Source: Brachybacterium avium
Lineage (GTDB): Bacteria; Actinomycetota; Actinomycetes; Actinomycetales; Dermabacteraceae
Assembly (NCBI RefSeq): GCF_002216795.1
Contig: NZ_CP022316.1
Coordinates: 2,294,001-2,358,000 of the forward strand
Direction of reading: 5' to 3'
DNA: 64,000 nucleotides
Shown: in pieces, positions 43,675-52,012 of the stretch
How the letters are laid out: each line of letters starts with the position of its first letter
Numbering within the stretch: the first letter of the stretch is position 1
Notes under the pieces: model-generated
Databases searched by the model: none
What the model saw: the letters and a program-made list of their open reading frames with translations, nothing else
What the model was told of the DNA's origin: nothing
Translations under genes and position numbers: made by a program

Positions 43675-45144
43675 ATGAATACATTCCTCGGCATCGGGAT
43701 CATCGGGTTCATAGCCCTGGTCGTCGTCGCCCTCCTCGTCATCGCGGCGATCGCCTTCTTCATCATCCGCCGGTGGATCAAGGTCGCCCGCGCGGATGAG
43801 GCGCTCGTGGTCTCCGGCAAGAGTCAGAAGAACGAGGACGGCACCACCTCGGCGACCACGGTCGTGGTCAACGGGAAGGCGATCGTCAACCCGATCACCC
43901 AGCGCCACGAGGTCATCTCGCTGCGCCAGCGCCAGGTGAACATGCGCGCCGAAGCGCAGTCCGCGGACAACGTCACGGTCACCGTCGAAGCCGTCGCGCT
44001 GGTGAAGATCGGTTCGAAGAGCGATCTGGTGCGTCGGGCGGCCGAGCGCTTCGGCTCCCAGGACGAGGCGATCGAGCCCTTCACCCAGGATCAGCTCGAG
44101 GGCGTGCTGCGCGGCGTCGTCGCCCAGCAGACGGTCATCTCCCTAATGCGCGACCGCAAGGTGTTCTCCGAGCAGATCGCCGAGACGGTCATCCCGGAGC
44201 TGCGCGAGCAGGGTCTCATCCTCGACTCCTTCCAGATCCGCGGTATCACCGACGATGTCGGCTATATCCAGTCCCTCGGCGCCCCGGAGATCGAGGCGAA
44301 GCGCCAGGCGGCCGAGATCAGCCAGACCAACGCCGAGCGTGCTGTCGCCAAGGAGCAGATCCGCAACGACGAGCAGAACCTCGTCGAGAACCAGGCGCTG
44401 GACACGAACCGCGCCAACGCCCAGGCGGAGGTGGGTCGTGCGCGGGCGAAGGCTGAGCAGGCCGAGGCCCTCGCCGGCGAGAAGTCCCGCCAGGAAGTCC
44501 TCCAGCAGCAGGCCGAGAACAAGCAGGCGCAGCTGGATGCGGACGTCAAGCGCGTCGCCGACGCCGAGCAGTACCGTCGCCAGAAGGATGCCGACGCCGA
44601 CGCCTACGAGCAGCGTCGTCAGGCGGAGGCCCGCGCCGAGGTCGCCGAGGCCGATGCGCGCGCCGTGAAGATGCGCGCCGAGGCCGACGCCGAGGCCGAG
44701 CGCCTGGCCGGCGAGGCCCGTGCCGATGCCATGCGCGCCGAGGCCGAGGCTCTGAAGGAGAACCAGGAGGCGCTGCTCGCCCAGCGCGTCGTGGATCAGC
44801 TGCCCACCCTCATGGAGACCTTCGCCAAGGGCTACGCGCAGATCGGCAACATCACCGTGGTCAGCTCCGACGGCAACGACGGGGACGTGGCCGGCAAGCA
44901 GTTCTCCGGCGAGTCCGCCGGGGCCCTGCGCGGGGTGTTCGACACGGTCGAGTCCACGCTGGGGCTGAACATCCCGGACCTCATCCAGGGACGCGTCACC
45001 GGCGCGGCCCAGGGCGACGCGCTCGGCGCCGCGCTGCGGGAGCAGACCGGCGATCAGCCGGCGGGGAATGCGGCGGGCAAGCGCGCCGCCACGGCTCCTG
45101 CCGGTGACGCGCCGACGGATGCCGGAGCGGACCAGACGCACTGA
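43675..45144 (+). CDS. Flotillin-like SPFH membrane scaffold protein
   Basis: A 489-residue protein: one N-terminal membrane segment (about residues 5-32), an SPFH/band-7 domain (VARADEALVVSGKSQ ... QVNMRAEAQSADNVTVTVEAVALVKIGSK, to about residue 190), then a long Ala/Glu/Arg-rich coiled coil (about 195-370) and a flexible C-terminus. This is the architecture of flotillin/YuaG, which clusters lipids and proteins into membrane microdomains. Start at 43675 with CGAAGGAAG. No NfeD-type partner is adjacent. Confidence 0.9.
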   Translation: MNTFLGIGIIGFIALVVVALLVIAAIAFFIIRRWIKVARADEALVVSGKSQKNEDGTTSATTVVVNGKAIVNPITQRHEVISLRQRQVNMRAEAQSADNVTVTVEAVALVKIGSKSDLVRRAAERFGSQDEAIEPFTQDQLEGVLRGVVAQQTVISLMRDRKVFSEQIAETVIPELREQGLILDSFQIRGITDDVGYIQSLGAPEIEAKRQAAEISQTNAERAVAKEQIRNDEQNLVENQALDTNRANAQAEVGRARAKAEQAEALAGEKSRQEVLQQQAENKQAQLDADVKRVADAEQYRRQKDADADAYEQRRQAEARAEVAEADARAVKMRAEADAEAERLAGEARADAMRAEAEALKENQEALLAQRVVDQLPTLMETFAKGYAQIGNITVVSSDGNDGDVAGKQFSGESAGALRGVFDTVESTLGLNIPDLIQGRVTGAAQGDALGAALREQTGDQPAGNAAGKRAATAPAGDAPTDAGADQTH

Positions 45145-45191
45145 GACGGAAACGCCGCGCGCCACCGGCGCGGGGCGTCACCCACACTGCA

Positions 45192-45228
45192 GGGGAACCG
45201 GCGGCGCACTGAGCGCCGCCGGTTCCTC
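45192..45228. terminator. Bidirectional terminator between flotillin and helicase genes
   Basis: GGAACCGGCGGCGC and GCGCCGCCGGTTCC form a perfect 14-bp stem around a five-base loop, extendable by two pairs, between two convergent genes; its edge overlaps the helicase stop codon. Confidence 0.75.
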
Positions 45229-46960
45229 ATGTGGTGCCCTCGGTCAGGCTCGCGGGCGGCAGCCAGTCCGCGCCGAGCAGCTGGGCGACGCCCTCGAGAC
45301 CGGTGGTGTCGCCGCCGACGGTGTCGGAGGCGGCAGCGATCCGCTCCACCATCACCTTGGAGACCTGCTCCTCGACGGTGCCCTCCGCGTAGGCGATGTG
45401 CCAGGGGGAGACCTGGTGGTCGCGGTGGGTGCGGCCGGTGACCTGCCGGCCCGCGATCCCGGAGAAGCGGGCCTGATGGAACAGGCCCATCCTCGGCTCG
45501 GTGCTCGCCTGACGGCCGCCTTCGAGGGTCTCCCCGGCGTGCAGGCTGATCGAGGCGACCGTGGTGAACACGCACACCTTCGCCTGCCCGGTCTGGAACC
45601 GCAGCCGCTCCGCCTCGACGTCGAACCGGCCCTGGCCATAGATCGTGGCGACCTCGAGACCGGCATCGCGCAACCGTTCGGTGATCGGTTCGGCGGCGGT
45701 CCCGACGAACTCGACCGAGCACGCCACCTGTCGTTCGGCCTCGACCTGCTGGGAAATCCACGCGACCGTCGAGTCGACGCGGATCAGCCCGGCCTTCTGC
45801 CGGAAGCGCAGCAGGGCTGCGCGGCCCTTGGCGGTGTTCCGGCCGCGTCGGGCGATGTCCATCTCGCGGCAGAACTCTCCCCATTCCGCCTCGTACGCCG
45901 CGCGTTCGGCCGGGGTGAGCGCCACCGGCATCCCGGAGATCGGCACCGGCCCCCACGGCGCGGCGCGATGCAGCATCGCGGGCGGCTGCTCATCCTCGAG
46001 CCAGCCGCGCACCAGCGATAGATCCGCGGCGCGACGGCTCGCCTCGGTGGTCCAGGTGGCGCCGTAGCGGCCCTTCTCCACCCCGACCCCGTGGCGCTCC
46101 AGCGCGGTCGCGAAGGTGGCGCCGGGCTGGGTCGCCGTCGTCCACTCCTTCATCGACTCCCCGTGGTGCTGGGCGTAGGCGGGGGCGAGGTAGGGCAGCT
46201 CGAGCGGCGTGTGGCCGGGGGTCGCCGTCGTCGCGATGACGAAGGGCGCCTTCTCATGCGGTGTGCTGTGCCCGGAGAGCCTCGCCCAGAGCTTCCACCG
46301 CTTGGTGGTGGTGCGCCTCAGCGCATGGGCCTCATCGGCGATGATCACGTCCCACTCGTGGGCGAGGACCTTCTCCAGGCGGTCCCAGGTGATCACCACC
46401 CATTCCAGGCCGGCATCGCCCAGCGCCGTGATGGTGCGGCACCAGTGCCCGATCGTGATCGCGGCGGGCCGGTCGGCGACCACCAGCACCCGCTGCGCAC
46501 CACGGAGGTCGCCCACCGCGCTCGCGCCGAGGACGGCGGAGATCGTCTTGCCCACGCCCGGCTCGTCGGCCAGCAGGAACTGCCGCCCACCGTTCGCGGC
46601 CCGCTCCGCGATCGCATCGGCTGCCTCGTACTGGTTCTGGCGGGGTTCGAGATCCTCGGCCGGCTCCGGGCTCGGCGTCGGCGCTCCGGGGTTCAGGGTG
46701 TTCTCGAGGAACCGCCCGAGCGTGTGCGGGCCCGGGGCATACGGCGCGAGGTGTACCGGCAGGGTGCGGCCGACGAAGAGGTGCATCTTCACAGCCGGAT
46801 GCCAGGAGGCGCCCTCGACCTGGGTGCCGTAGGGGACGTCCAGCACCCACAGCCGCTCGCCCGGGCCGACGAACGGCAGCGGCCGCTGCGACTGCTTCAT
46901 TCCCGACCGGCGCGGGGACCTGCGGCGACGGCGGGTGCTGGAGCGGCGAGGGGTCGTCAC
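45227..46960 (-). CDS. SNF2-like/DEAH SF2 helicase
   Basis: A 577-residue SF2 ATPase, close in layout to small phage- and island-type SNF2 helicases. Motif I is LADEPGVGKT (near residue 130), motif II IIADEAHAL (near residue 206), motif III ATTATPGHTP, and in the C-terminal half VCVFTTVASISLHAGETL and QVTGRTHRDHQ (motif VI-like). A basic, Arg-rich N-terminus may bind nucleic acid. The GTG at 46960 is preceded six bases upstream by TAGGGT, suggesting a leaderless transcript; an ATG at 46900 is an alternative. The AbiE pair lies 276 bases upstream on the same strand; no methylase or nuclease partner is adjacent. The 276-base gap holds no gene I can see. Confidence 0.8.
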   Translation of the reverse strand: MTTPRRSSTRRRRRSPRRSGMKQSQRPLPFVGPGERLWVLDVPYGTQVEGASWHPAVKMHLFVGRTLPVHLAPYAPGPHTLGRFLENTLNPGAPTPSPEPAEDLEPRQNQYEAADAIAERAANGGRQFLLADEPGVGKTISAVLGASAVGDLRGAQRVLVVADRPAAITIGHWCRTITALGDAGLEWVVITWDRLEKVLAHEWDVIIADEAHALRRTTTKRWKLWARLSGHSTPHEKAPFVIATTATPGHTPLELPYLAPAYAQHHGESMKEWTTATQPGATFATALERHGVGVEKGRYGATWTTEASRRAADLSLVRGWLEDEQPPAMLHRAAPWGPVPISGMPVALTPAERAAYEAEWGEFCREMDIARRGRNTAKGRAALLRFRQKAGLIRVDSTVAWISQQVEAERQVACSVEFVGTAAEPITERLRDAGLEVATIYGQGRFDVEAERLRFQTGQAKVCVFTTVASISLHAGETLEGGRQASTEPRMGLFHQARFSGIAGRQVTGRTHRDHQVSPWHIAYAEGTVEEQVSKVMVERIAAASDTVGGDTTGLEGVAQLLGADWLPPASLTEGTT

Positions 46961-47236
46961 TCCGCGACCCTACCGGGGTCGTCCATGACCAGGCGTCCCT
47001 CCGCTGAACTCGTCACTCGGGGAGCGCATTGGGCATTGTGCGGGTTCTCGTGGAAGCTTGTCATGCATGCATCTCCGTCATCGGAGTGAACGCTGGTTGC
47101 CGTTTCGGGGACGCTCGTCGGACGGCTGAGCCGCTTCGACAGCGGTCGCGGACGCGTGGAGTTCCCCGCGAACCGGTTCCCCGCGGTGCTCGCTGCGCCG
47201 GATGCGAAGAAGCGAGTCCGGTCCCTCCCCGCGTGC

Positions 47237-48025
47237 TCAGCGCTCGAGCTCGGCTGCGAACCCCTTCATGTATCCATCGAGCAGATCAGCGGCGAGTTCG
47301 CTGCGCATGTGGCGCAGCAGCACCGGTCTCAGCCGGGCATCGTGGAGCGTGTCGAGCACCGCTCGGCCATCGGCGGGGGCGAATGCCTCGGCGGCGCGGC
47401 CCGCATAGTGGTAGCTCGCTGCGGCGACGATGTCGTAGTCGGTGGCTGCGAGCGCTTTCTCGTCCTCCCAGACCGGATCGTCGAACGGGGCCTCAGAGAG
47501 GGCCGCGAGGATGACTCGCAGGTCGAGCCCGTCTTTCGGGTTGACAGCATGTCGGTCCCTCCATGCAAGCACCTTGAGTGCTGTCTGCGCCGGAGCACTC
47601 GCGACATGGATCTCGGTGCCCTGCGGCATCCGCACCGAGACTGACGTGGCGTGCGCTTCCTGCAGCCCGTTCACGTCCAGGAGGTGATCGTCGGCGAAGC
47701 GGACCTCCCGACCCTGCTCGTTGCTTCCGAAGGGGATGATGTCGATGTCGACGCCGCGCACCGTGAACTTATGCTCCGAGGTTCCCTTTCGACTCAAGCG
47801 ATCCGCCAACTCTGTGAGCTGTTCACCGACGTGGATTGCGACGCCAATATCGATGTCCTCCGTGGCACGGATCGGAACCGTGTGCTGAAGGGCATGGATG
47901 ACGAGATCGCGCGCTGCGGCACCGACCACGATGTACTCGAGTCCCAGCTCCGTGCAGAGGGTGGACAGTTCAGCGAGGACCTCTTCGGCGACCGGTATGT
48001 CGGTGCGACCCGTCAGATCGATCAT
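47237..48025 (-). CDS. AbiEii/AbiGii-like nucleotidyltransferase (type IV TA toxin)
   Basis: A 262-residue nucleotidyltransferase-fold protein. Seen: LEYIVVGAAARDLVIHAL (the G-[GA]-x-x-R-D nucleotide-binding start) and RATEDIDIGVAIHV with the catalytic DxD, then KFTVRGVDIDIIPFG. This is the toxin class of AbiE abortive-infection systems, thought to transfer nucleotides. Its start shares one base with the antitoxin gene's stop (TGATG), so the pair is co-translated. Third codon positions are less GC-rich than in neighbours. Confidence 0.85.
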   Translation of the reverse strand: MIDLTGRTDIPVAEEVLAELSTLCTELGLEYIVVGAAARDLVIHALQHTVPIRATEDIDIGVAIHVGEQLTELADRLSRKGTSEHKFTVRGVDIDIIPFGSNEQGREVRFADDHLLDVNGLQEAHATSVSVRMPQGTEIHVASAPAQTALKVLAWRDRHAVNPKDGLDLRVILAALSEAPFDDPVWEDEKALAATDYDIVAAASYHYAGRAAEAFAPADGRAVLDTLHDARLRPVLLRHMRSELAADLLDGYMKGFAAELER

Positions 48026-49029
48026 CAGGCGTCGCCGAACAGCTGAGCACGGATCTCATCGACCCGAGGGTCGTCCTCGAGCAGCAGATCTGCCCTGAGC
48101 AGCGGCCTCGGGGCGAGGCCGTCCGATCCCGGCGGTGGCGATGTCCAGAGCGTAGGGCGGATCCGCACCGGTCCTTCGATTGATCGGCGAAGACGTCCCT
48201 GGCGGATGAATTCCGGCCGGGCTTCAGGCGGAAGGTGGACCAGAGCCTCGGACGGCCGGATCGGTGCGCCGAGCTGCGCGGCGGCGAGCTCGGATCCGAG
48301 AAGAGCACCCTGGGGAAGGTCTGCCTTCAGGAGGTCCGACGGATCGTGCCAGACGTCGCTGGTGAATCGCGTCTCTGGCCACGCAGTCGGCTGCACCGCC
48401 GAATAGGCGACGACCCATTCGTCCTCGAGTGCGGCGGGACGCAGTACCAGATTGCTTGTGTCGAGCATGGAGGGTGTGCGCTCGCGCAGCGCGCGGACGA
48501 CACGATTGACGGTGCCGATCGACGCGCCGGAACTTGCTGCCAGGTCGCGCTGGACGACTCGACGGCCCTGCTGGTGCGCTATCAGCAGGGCGAACGTGAC
48601 GGGGAGGCCCGCACGTGTGAAAGGAGCTGCGGCGGGTGTCCGAGTTGTCCCGGCGTCTCGGTTGCCGGCGATCTCGATGAGCAGTCCTGGCGACCGCAGA
48701 GAGGCATTGCCCGTCGAATCCACGTACCCTCCCCAACCTCGTTCGGCGAGGGCCTGTGCACGGGCCGGGGTGATGTGGCGGGTCAGCAGGATCGTCTGCT
48801 CATCGTGGGGCAGGAAGGTGAGCCCGGCGGAACTGACGGTTGCGCTGGCCACTGCGCGGAACTCGTACTGCGTGGTTCCGGTGTCGAGGAGCAGAGCTCC
48901 GGTGGAGATGGTTCCCTCCAGGGTCGTTTCGTGACGCCACTCGACTCGGATGCCGGCCGCCGTGAGGTGCTCGAGCGCGCTCGTGATGACTGCCTGGGCT
49001 CCGCCTCCCGGATGTTCAATCATCTGCAT
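48025..49029 (-). CDS. AbiEi-like antitoxin / transcriptional repressor
   Basis: A 334-residue protein from the ATG at 49029 (a second ATG is six bases on). A middle segment AHQQGRRVVQRDLAASSGASIGTVNRVVRALRER is a winged-HTH, and the C-terminal half reads RRSIEGPVRIRPTLWTSPP ... PRPLLRADLLLEDDPRVDEI, like the long type IV AbiEi-family antitoxins. It should bind its own promoter and neutralise the toxin encoded downstream. The start codon region is covered by inverted and direct repeats (49011-49068). Confidence 0.78.
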   Translation of the reverse strand: MQMIEHPGGGAQAVITSALEHLTAAGIRVEWRHETTLEGTISTGALLLDTGTTQYEFRAVASATVSSAGLTFLPHDEQTILLTRHITPARAQALAERGWGGYVDSTGNASLRSPGLLIEIAGNRDAGTTRTPAAAPFTRAGLPVTFALLIAHQQGRRVVQRDLAASSGASIGTVNRVVRALRERTPSMLDTSNLVLRPAALEDEWVVAYSAVQPTAWPETRFTSDVWHDPSDLLKADLPQGALLGSELAAAQLGAPIRPSEALVHLPPEARPEFIRQGRLRRSIEGPVRIRPTLWTSPPPGSDGLAPRPLLRADLLLEDDPRVDEIRAQLFGDA

Positions 49030-49068
49030 GTGTTCAATGTACTGGAACGGGATCAGATATTGAACATC
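49011..49068. promoter_or_regulatory. Three-part operator at the start of the AbiE-type pair
   Basis: GATGTTCAAT (49011-49020), GTGTTCAAT (49030-49038) and the inverted ATTGAACATC (49059-49068) share one half-site: two in direct repeat about 19 bases apart and a third inverted, with outer arms that are perfect 10-bp complements. They straddle the first codons of the antitoxin gene. AbiEi proteins are known to bind inverted repeats at their promoter, so autoregulation is likely. Confidence 0.65.
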
Positions 49069-49166
49069 TTGGTCCGATGGCGAAACTGGCGGGTCGGACG
49101 TCGCTGCTGCGTCCTCGAGGTGCTGGCTCTCATCGCGGTGCGCGCCGCTCGTGAGGGCTTCTCCTC

Positions 49167-50159
49167 TCACCCGTCGGCGCGCAGCCCCACCCCGAACCCG
49201 GTCTCCGGGTCCGCCACGGCCACCGCCAGCGTCGTATCCGACTGCCCGTAGTACGCGAACCACGCCCCGCGGAACTTCACGAGCCCCTCGACGAAGGTGA
49301 CGTTGGAGATCAGCCCGTGGGTGTCCTCGTAGGTCTGGGGTCGCAGCCACGGCTCCTGCAGGCGGGCCATCACCTTCGTCGGCTCGGCGGGGTCGATGAG
49401 GATCTGACCGCAGCGGTAGTCGACGTCCACGGTGCCGTCCGCGTGGATCTCGCGGGTGGCCCCGTTGGTGAGCATCAGCAGCAGGCCGTCGTCGGTGAGC
49501 ACCGGGGAGGTCCCGATCTCGACCAGGGCCTCGTCGAAGGTGCCGGGGGTGGGCAGGTACATCGGTTCGTCGTCGGTGGTGCCGGGGGTCCAGTGGATGA
49601 GGTCGTCGCTGGTGGCCCAGTAGATGCCGCCCTCGCCGAAGTACATCCACCATCTGCCGTCGATCTGTTGGGGCACGATCACGCCGGCCTTGGACCAGTT
49701 GTGGCCGCGCGGGTCCATGACCTTGAAGGTGTCGAAGTCGGTGAACAGCGGGCCGTGCTTGGTCCAGCTGCGCAGGTCGGTCGAGGTGGCCAGGCACAGC
49801 TGCGCCATGGTGCGGTCCCAGCCGGTGTAGGTGAGGTAGTAGGTGCCGTCGATGAACGCGATCCGGGGGTCCTCGCAGCCGAACCGCTCATAGTCGTGCT
49901 CGGGGGAGAGGATCGGGGCGTCCTCCCGCTCGAAGGTGAAGCCGTCGTCGCTGAACGCGATCCCGATGTGGGAGACGATGTCCTCCGCATGCGCCCGGTA
50001 CAGCAGCACCACCTGGTCGTCGATGACCAGCGCGGCGGGGTTGTACAGGTTCGAGGACTCCCAGGAATCGCCCTTGGGGCGCAGGATCGGGTTGTGCTCG
50101 TAGGGGATGAAGGGGCCGAGCGGGAACGTGGCTCCGCCGAACAGGGGCACGGTGGACAT
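49167..50159 (-). CDS. GH130-family glycoside phosphorylase/hydrolase
   Basis: A 330-residue five-bladed beta-propeller enzyme. Seen: NLYNPAALVIDDQVVLLYRAHAE (near residue 38), FSDDGFTFEREDAPIL, FGCEDPRIAFIDGTYYLTYTG (near residue 92; the Asp of EDPR is the likely catalytic residue), and the C-terminal NVTFVEGLVKFRGAWFAYYGQSDT. GH130 enzymes act on beta-mannosides, mostly by phosphorolysis. Start at 50159 has GAGGAG. Last gene of the operon with LacI regulator, binding protein and two permeases, so it acts on the imported disaccharide or oligosaccharide in the cytoplasm; mannosides are the first guess. Confidence 0.83.
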   Translation of the reverse strand: MSTVPLFGGATFPLGPFIPYEHNPILRPKGDSWESSNLYNPAALVIDDQVVLLYRAHAEDIVSHIGIAFSDDGFTFEREDAPILSPEHDYERFGCEDPRIAFIDGTYYLTYTGWDRTMAQLCLATSTDLRSWTKHGPLFTDFDTFKVMDPRGHNWSKAGVIVPQQIDGRWWMYFGEGGIYWATSDDLIHWTPGTTDDEPMYLPTPGTFDEALVEIGTSPVLTDDGLLLMLTNGATREIHADGTVDVDYRCGQILIDPAEPTKVMARLQEPWLRPQTYEDTHGLISNVTFVEGLVKFRGAWFAYYGQSDTTLAVAVADPETGFGVGLRADG

Positions 50160-50197
50160 GAATCTCCTCGAGAAGGGTGAGAGGGCGGGGAGGGCTT

Positions 50198-51079
50198 TCA
50201 GCCCTTGACCCCGGAGCTGATGTCGGAGGCCTGGAAGTAGCGCTGGAAGAACACGAACAGCAGCACGACGGGGAAGGCGAGGGTGGCCGCGCCGGCGAGG
50301 ATCGCGCCGTTGGGGTTGGTGGCGGTCTGGGAGACGTTCGAGATGTAGTTCGCCAGCGCCACGGCCAAGGGCTGCAGCTCGGCGTTCTTGGTGATCAGGA
50401 ACGGCCACAGGAACTCGTTCCACGGGCCGATGAAGGTGATCAGGGCGACCGTGGCGATGGCCGGCTTCACCAGCGGCACTGCGATCGAGGTCATGATCCG
50501 CAGCTCGGAGGCGCCGTCGATGCGCGCGGCCTCGAACAGCGACTCCGGCAGCGACAGGAAGAACTGACGGAAGATGAACACCGCGGTGGTGTTGATCAGG
50601 AATGGCAGGATCATGCCCAGGTACGAGTCGCCGAGCCCGTAGGTGCGGGTCACCTGCACATACAGCGGGATCATCAGCAGCTGGAAGGGGATCGCCTGCA
50701 CGCCCAGCATGATCGCGAACAGGGCGCCACGGCCCCGCCACTGCAGCCGGGATAGCGAGTATCCGGCGGCGAGTCCGAAGGTCAGGGTGCCGGCGAGCAC
50801 GCCGATCGTGAAGACCAGCGAGTTCACCAGGGACCGGATCAGGTGCAGCCGGGCGTTGATGTCGGTGAAGTTCTGCAGGGTCCAGCCGCCGGTGGGGAAC
50901 AGGTCCGTCGGCGAGCTGGTGGGGCTCGATTGGAAGGCGCCGACCGCCATGAACCAGAACGGGAAGATGAAGGCGAGCGCGCAGAGGGTCAGGACCGCGT
51001 ACAGCACGAGGAGGCTGCGCCGCGTGCCGTGGTGGGAGGCGCCGGCGCCGGATCCCTTGGTGCGGGTGCGGGAGGCCAT
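50198..51079 (-). CDS. Sugar ABC transporter permease (MalG-like)
   Basis: A 293-residue permease with six predicted helices and the EAA loop SLFEAARIDGASELRIMTSIAVPLVKPA. One base separates its start from the stop of the partner permease gene. Part of the LacI-controlled importer with the GH130 enzyme; no ATPase gene is in the cluster, so a shared ATPase is presumably used. Confidence 0.92.
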   Translation of the reverse strand: MASRTRTKGSGAGASHHGTRRSLLVLYAVLTLCALAFIFPFWFMAVGAFQSSPTSSPTDLFPTGGWTLQNFTDINARLHLIRSLVNSLVFTIGVLAGTLTFGLAAGYSLSRLQWRGRGALFAIMLGVQAIPFQLLMIPLYVQVTRTYGLGDSYLGMILPFLINTTAVFIFRQFFLSLPESLFEAARIDGASELRIMTSIAVPLVKPAIATVALITFIGPWNEFLWPFLITKNAELQPLAVALANYISNVSQTATNPNGAILAGAATLAFPVVLLFVFFQRYFQASDISSGVKG

Positions 51080-51080
51080 G

Positions 51081-52010
51081 TCAGTTCTCCTTTCCGGTGC
51101 GGGCGGCGAGTATCGACAGCACGCCGATGCCGATCACCAGCAGCACGCCGATCGCCGAGGCGACATCCGGATTGGTCTGCTGGATGCCCTTCTGGTAGAT
51201 GAGCAGCACCGGGGTGGCGGAGGCGCCGTCGGGCCCGCCGCCGTTGGTCAGCAGGTACGGCTCGGTGAACAGGTTCGCGCCGGTGATGATCGCGAGGATC
51301 AGCACCAGGGCGGTCACGGAGCGCACCCCGGGCACGGTGACGTTGCGGAACCGGCCCACCACGCCGGCACCGTCCATCTCCGCCGATTCGTACAACTCCT
51401 TCGGGATGCCCTGCAGCGCGGCGAGATACAGCAGGATGTAGAACCCCAGTTGCTTCCACGTCACATACAGCGCGATCGAGGGCATCGCCAGCGTGCTGTT
51501 GACCAGCCACGACGGATCCGGGGCAAGCGGCCCGAGGATCGTGTTGACCAGGCCGTGGCGGGAGAACAGCAGCATCCACACGCCGATCAGCGACACGCTC
51601 GCGGTGACGTACGGGATGTAGAACGCGACCCGGAACGCGGAGGCGAAGCGCACGATCCTGTTCAGTGCGGAGGCGAGCACCAGCGAGAGGACCGCGGTCA
51701 GCGGAACGTTGATCACCAGGAACACAGCGATGTTCTTGAAGGACTGGCGCACCTGCGGATCGGTGACTGCGCTGATGTAGTTGTCGAACCCCACGAAGGG
51801 ATGCTCGACCACCGCGGTGGGCGCGGTGAAGAAGTAGTCCTGGAACGAGATCCACACCGCCTGGATCAGCGGCCAGGCCATCACCGCCGCCAGGAACAGC
51901 ACGTACGGCAGCGCCAGCAGCACACCCAGCGGCTGAGCTCTGAGGGCGCCGCCGAGCGGGCGCCGGGAGCGCCGGGGCCGCGCGGGGGCGTCGTGCGTGG
52001 TGGTGGTCAT
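51081..52010 (-). CDS. Sugar ABC transporter permease (MalF-like)
   Basis: A 309-residue permease: Arg/Pro-rich cytoplasmic N-terminus, six predicted helices, and the EAA loop ELYESAEMDGAGVVGRFRNVTVPGVRSV. Start lies two bases after the binding-protein stop. Pairs with the MalG-like permease that follows. Confidence 0.92.
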   Translation of the reverse strand: MTTTTHDAPARPRRSRRPLGGALRAQPLGVLLALPYVLFLAAVMAWPLIQAVWISFQDYFFTAPTAVVEHPFVGFDNYISAVTDPQVRQSFKNIAVFLVINVPLTAVLSLVLASALNRIVRFASAFRVAFYIPYVTASVSLIGVWMLLFSRHGLVNTILGPLAPDPSWLVNSTLAMPSIALYVTWKQLGFYILLYLAALQGIPKELYESAEMDGAGVVGRFRNVTVPGVRSVTALVLILAIITGANLFTEPYLLTNGGGPDGASATPVLLIYQKGIQQTNPDVASAIGVLLVIGIGVLSILAARTGKEN

Positions 52011-52012
52011 GA

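Noticed and set aside
47170-47179. GAACCGGTTC palindrome resembling the LacI sites
   Set aside because: Single copy, no partner at 24 bp and no sugar gene nearby; it lies in a GC-rich gap before the helicase gene, so probably chance.
45227-49029. Helicase plus AbiE pair as one multi-gene defence system (BREX/DISARM-like)
   Set aside because: No methylase, PglZ, nuclease or other required partner; the 276-base gap and separate starts suggest independent units.
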